NCBI GenBank assembly: GCA_947653505.1
Contig: CANTHI010000250.1
Coordinates: 1 to 5,917 of the forward strand
Source of the DNA: an uncultured Eubacterium sp.
GTDB lineage: Bacteria; Bacillota_A; Clostridia; Lachnospirales; Lachnospiraceae
Reading direction: 5' to 3'
DNA length: 5,917 bases
Under the pieces are notes generated by a model. It did not search any database. It had not been told where the DNA came from and worked only from the letters and a program-made list of their open reading frames with translations. Made by a program: the position numbers and the translations under genes. Numbering within the stretch: the first letter of the stretch is position 1; the number at the start of each line of letters is the position of its first letter. This document shows, one piece after another, positions 5,748-5,917 of the stretch.

Positions 5748-5917
5748 CAAATAAAATGATATCCTGGAAATAATGGTAAGAATATTACTGGAAGCATAAC
5801 AAATAAAATCATATCCTGGAAATAATGGTAAGAATATTACTGGAAGCATAACAAATAAAATCATATCCTGGAAATAATGGTAAGAATATTACTGGAAGCA
5901 TAACAAATAAAATCATA
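5734..5917. repeat. 52-bp tandem repeat starting inside the GH13 stop region, continues off window
   Basis: Three full copies (5734-5785, 5786-5837, 5838-5889) and 28 bases of a fourth (5890-5917). The first copy contains the last GH13 codons (CTG GAA GTA TAA) and differs from the others at two positions (5743 T for C, 5758 G for C). The complete copies 2 and 3 are identical. Each later copy therefore repeats the gene's end as CTGGAAGCATAA. The unit is AT-rich, is not a multiple of three, and shows no hairpin strong enough to be a terminator and no coding potential. Its total length is unknown because the window ends within it. No terminator for the GH13 gene is visible before the window end. 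Confidence 0.95.

Noticed and set aside
5748..5917. Tandem repeat considered as a CRISPR array or replication iterons.
   Set aside because: The units are directly adjacent with no variable spacers, and no Rep or Cas gene is present. It is a simple direct tandem repeat.

Overview
The window looks like part of a chromosome from a spore-forming, carbohydrate-fermenting Firmicute, most likely a gut Lachnospiraceae/Clostridia member. This rests on moderate GC, AAGGAGG-type ribosome binding sites, a spore-maturation (SpmA) fragment, and the style of the PTS permease and GH13 enzyme. The taxonomic placement is inference; no rRNA or marker gene is present.

Layout. The left half is read leftwards. 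A glucose/sucrose/beta-glucoside-type PTS permease (EIIB-EIIC, 1385 down to the window edge) runs off the left end. Upstream of it are its own promoter, two small dyads and a strong terminator. The terminator closes a LysR-type regulator gene (2421-1546), which carries a T-N11-A dyad in its own promoter region. Next comes a broken spmA (2922-2527). Its N-terminal half is well preserved, but the reading frame runs into a roughly 90-bp block of inverted repeats that supplies a foreign tail and the stop codon.

The right half is read rightwards. An AraC-family regulator with a cupin sensor domain (3069-3986) is followed, 96 bp later and from its own promoter, by an intracellular GH13 alpha-glucosidase (4083-5747). 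The last codons of that gene are the first part of a 52-bp tandem repeat, with three full copies and a fourth cut by the window end.

How the parts may work together. The PTS would import and phosphorylate a disaccharide or glucoside, and the adjacent collinear LysR regulator is the best candidate for its control. The AraC regulator is the best candidate for control of the GH13 gene. GH13 hydrolyses short alpha-glucosides in the cytoplasm. Whether PTS and GH13 act on the same sugar is unknown: they are about 2.7 kb apart, divergently oriented and separated by the spmA remnant. I see no phage, CRISPR, toxin-antitoxin, tRNA or rRNA gene. I do not see a new multi-gene system. The most unusual items are the inverted-repeat block that ends spmA and the tandem repeat that grew out of the GH13 stop region.
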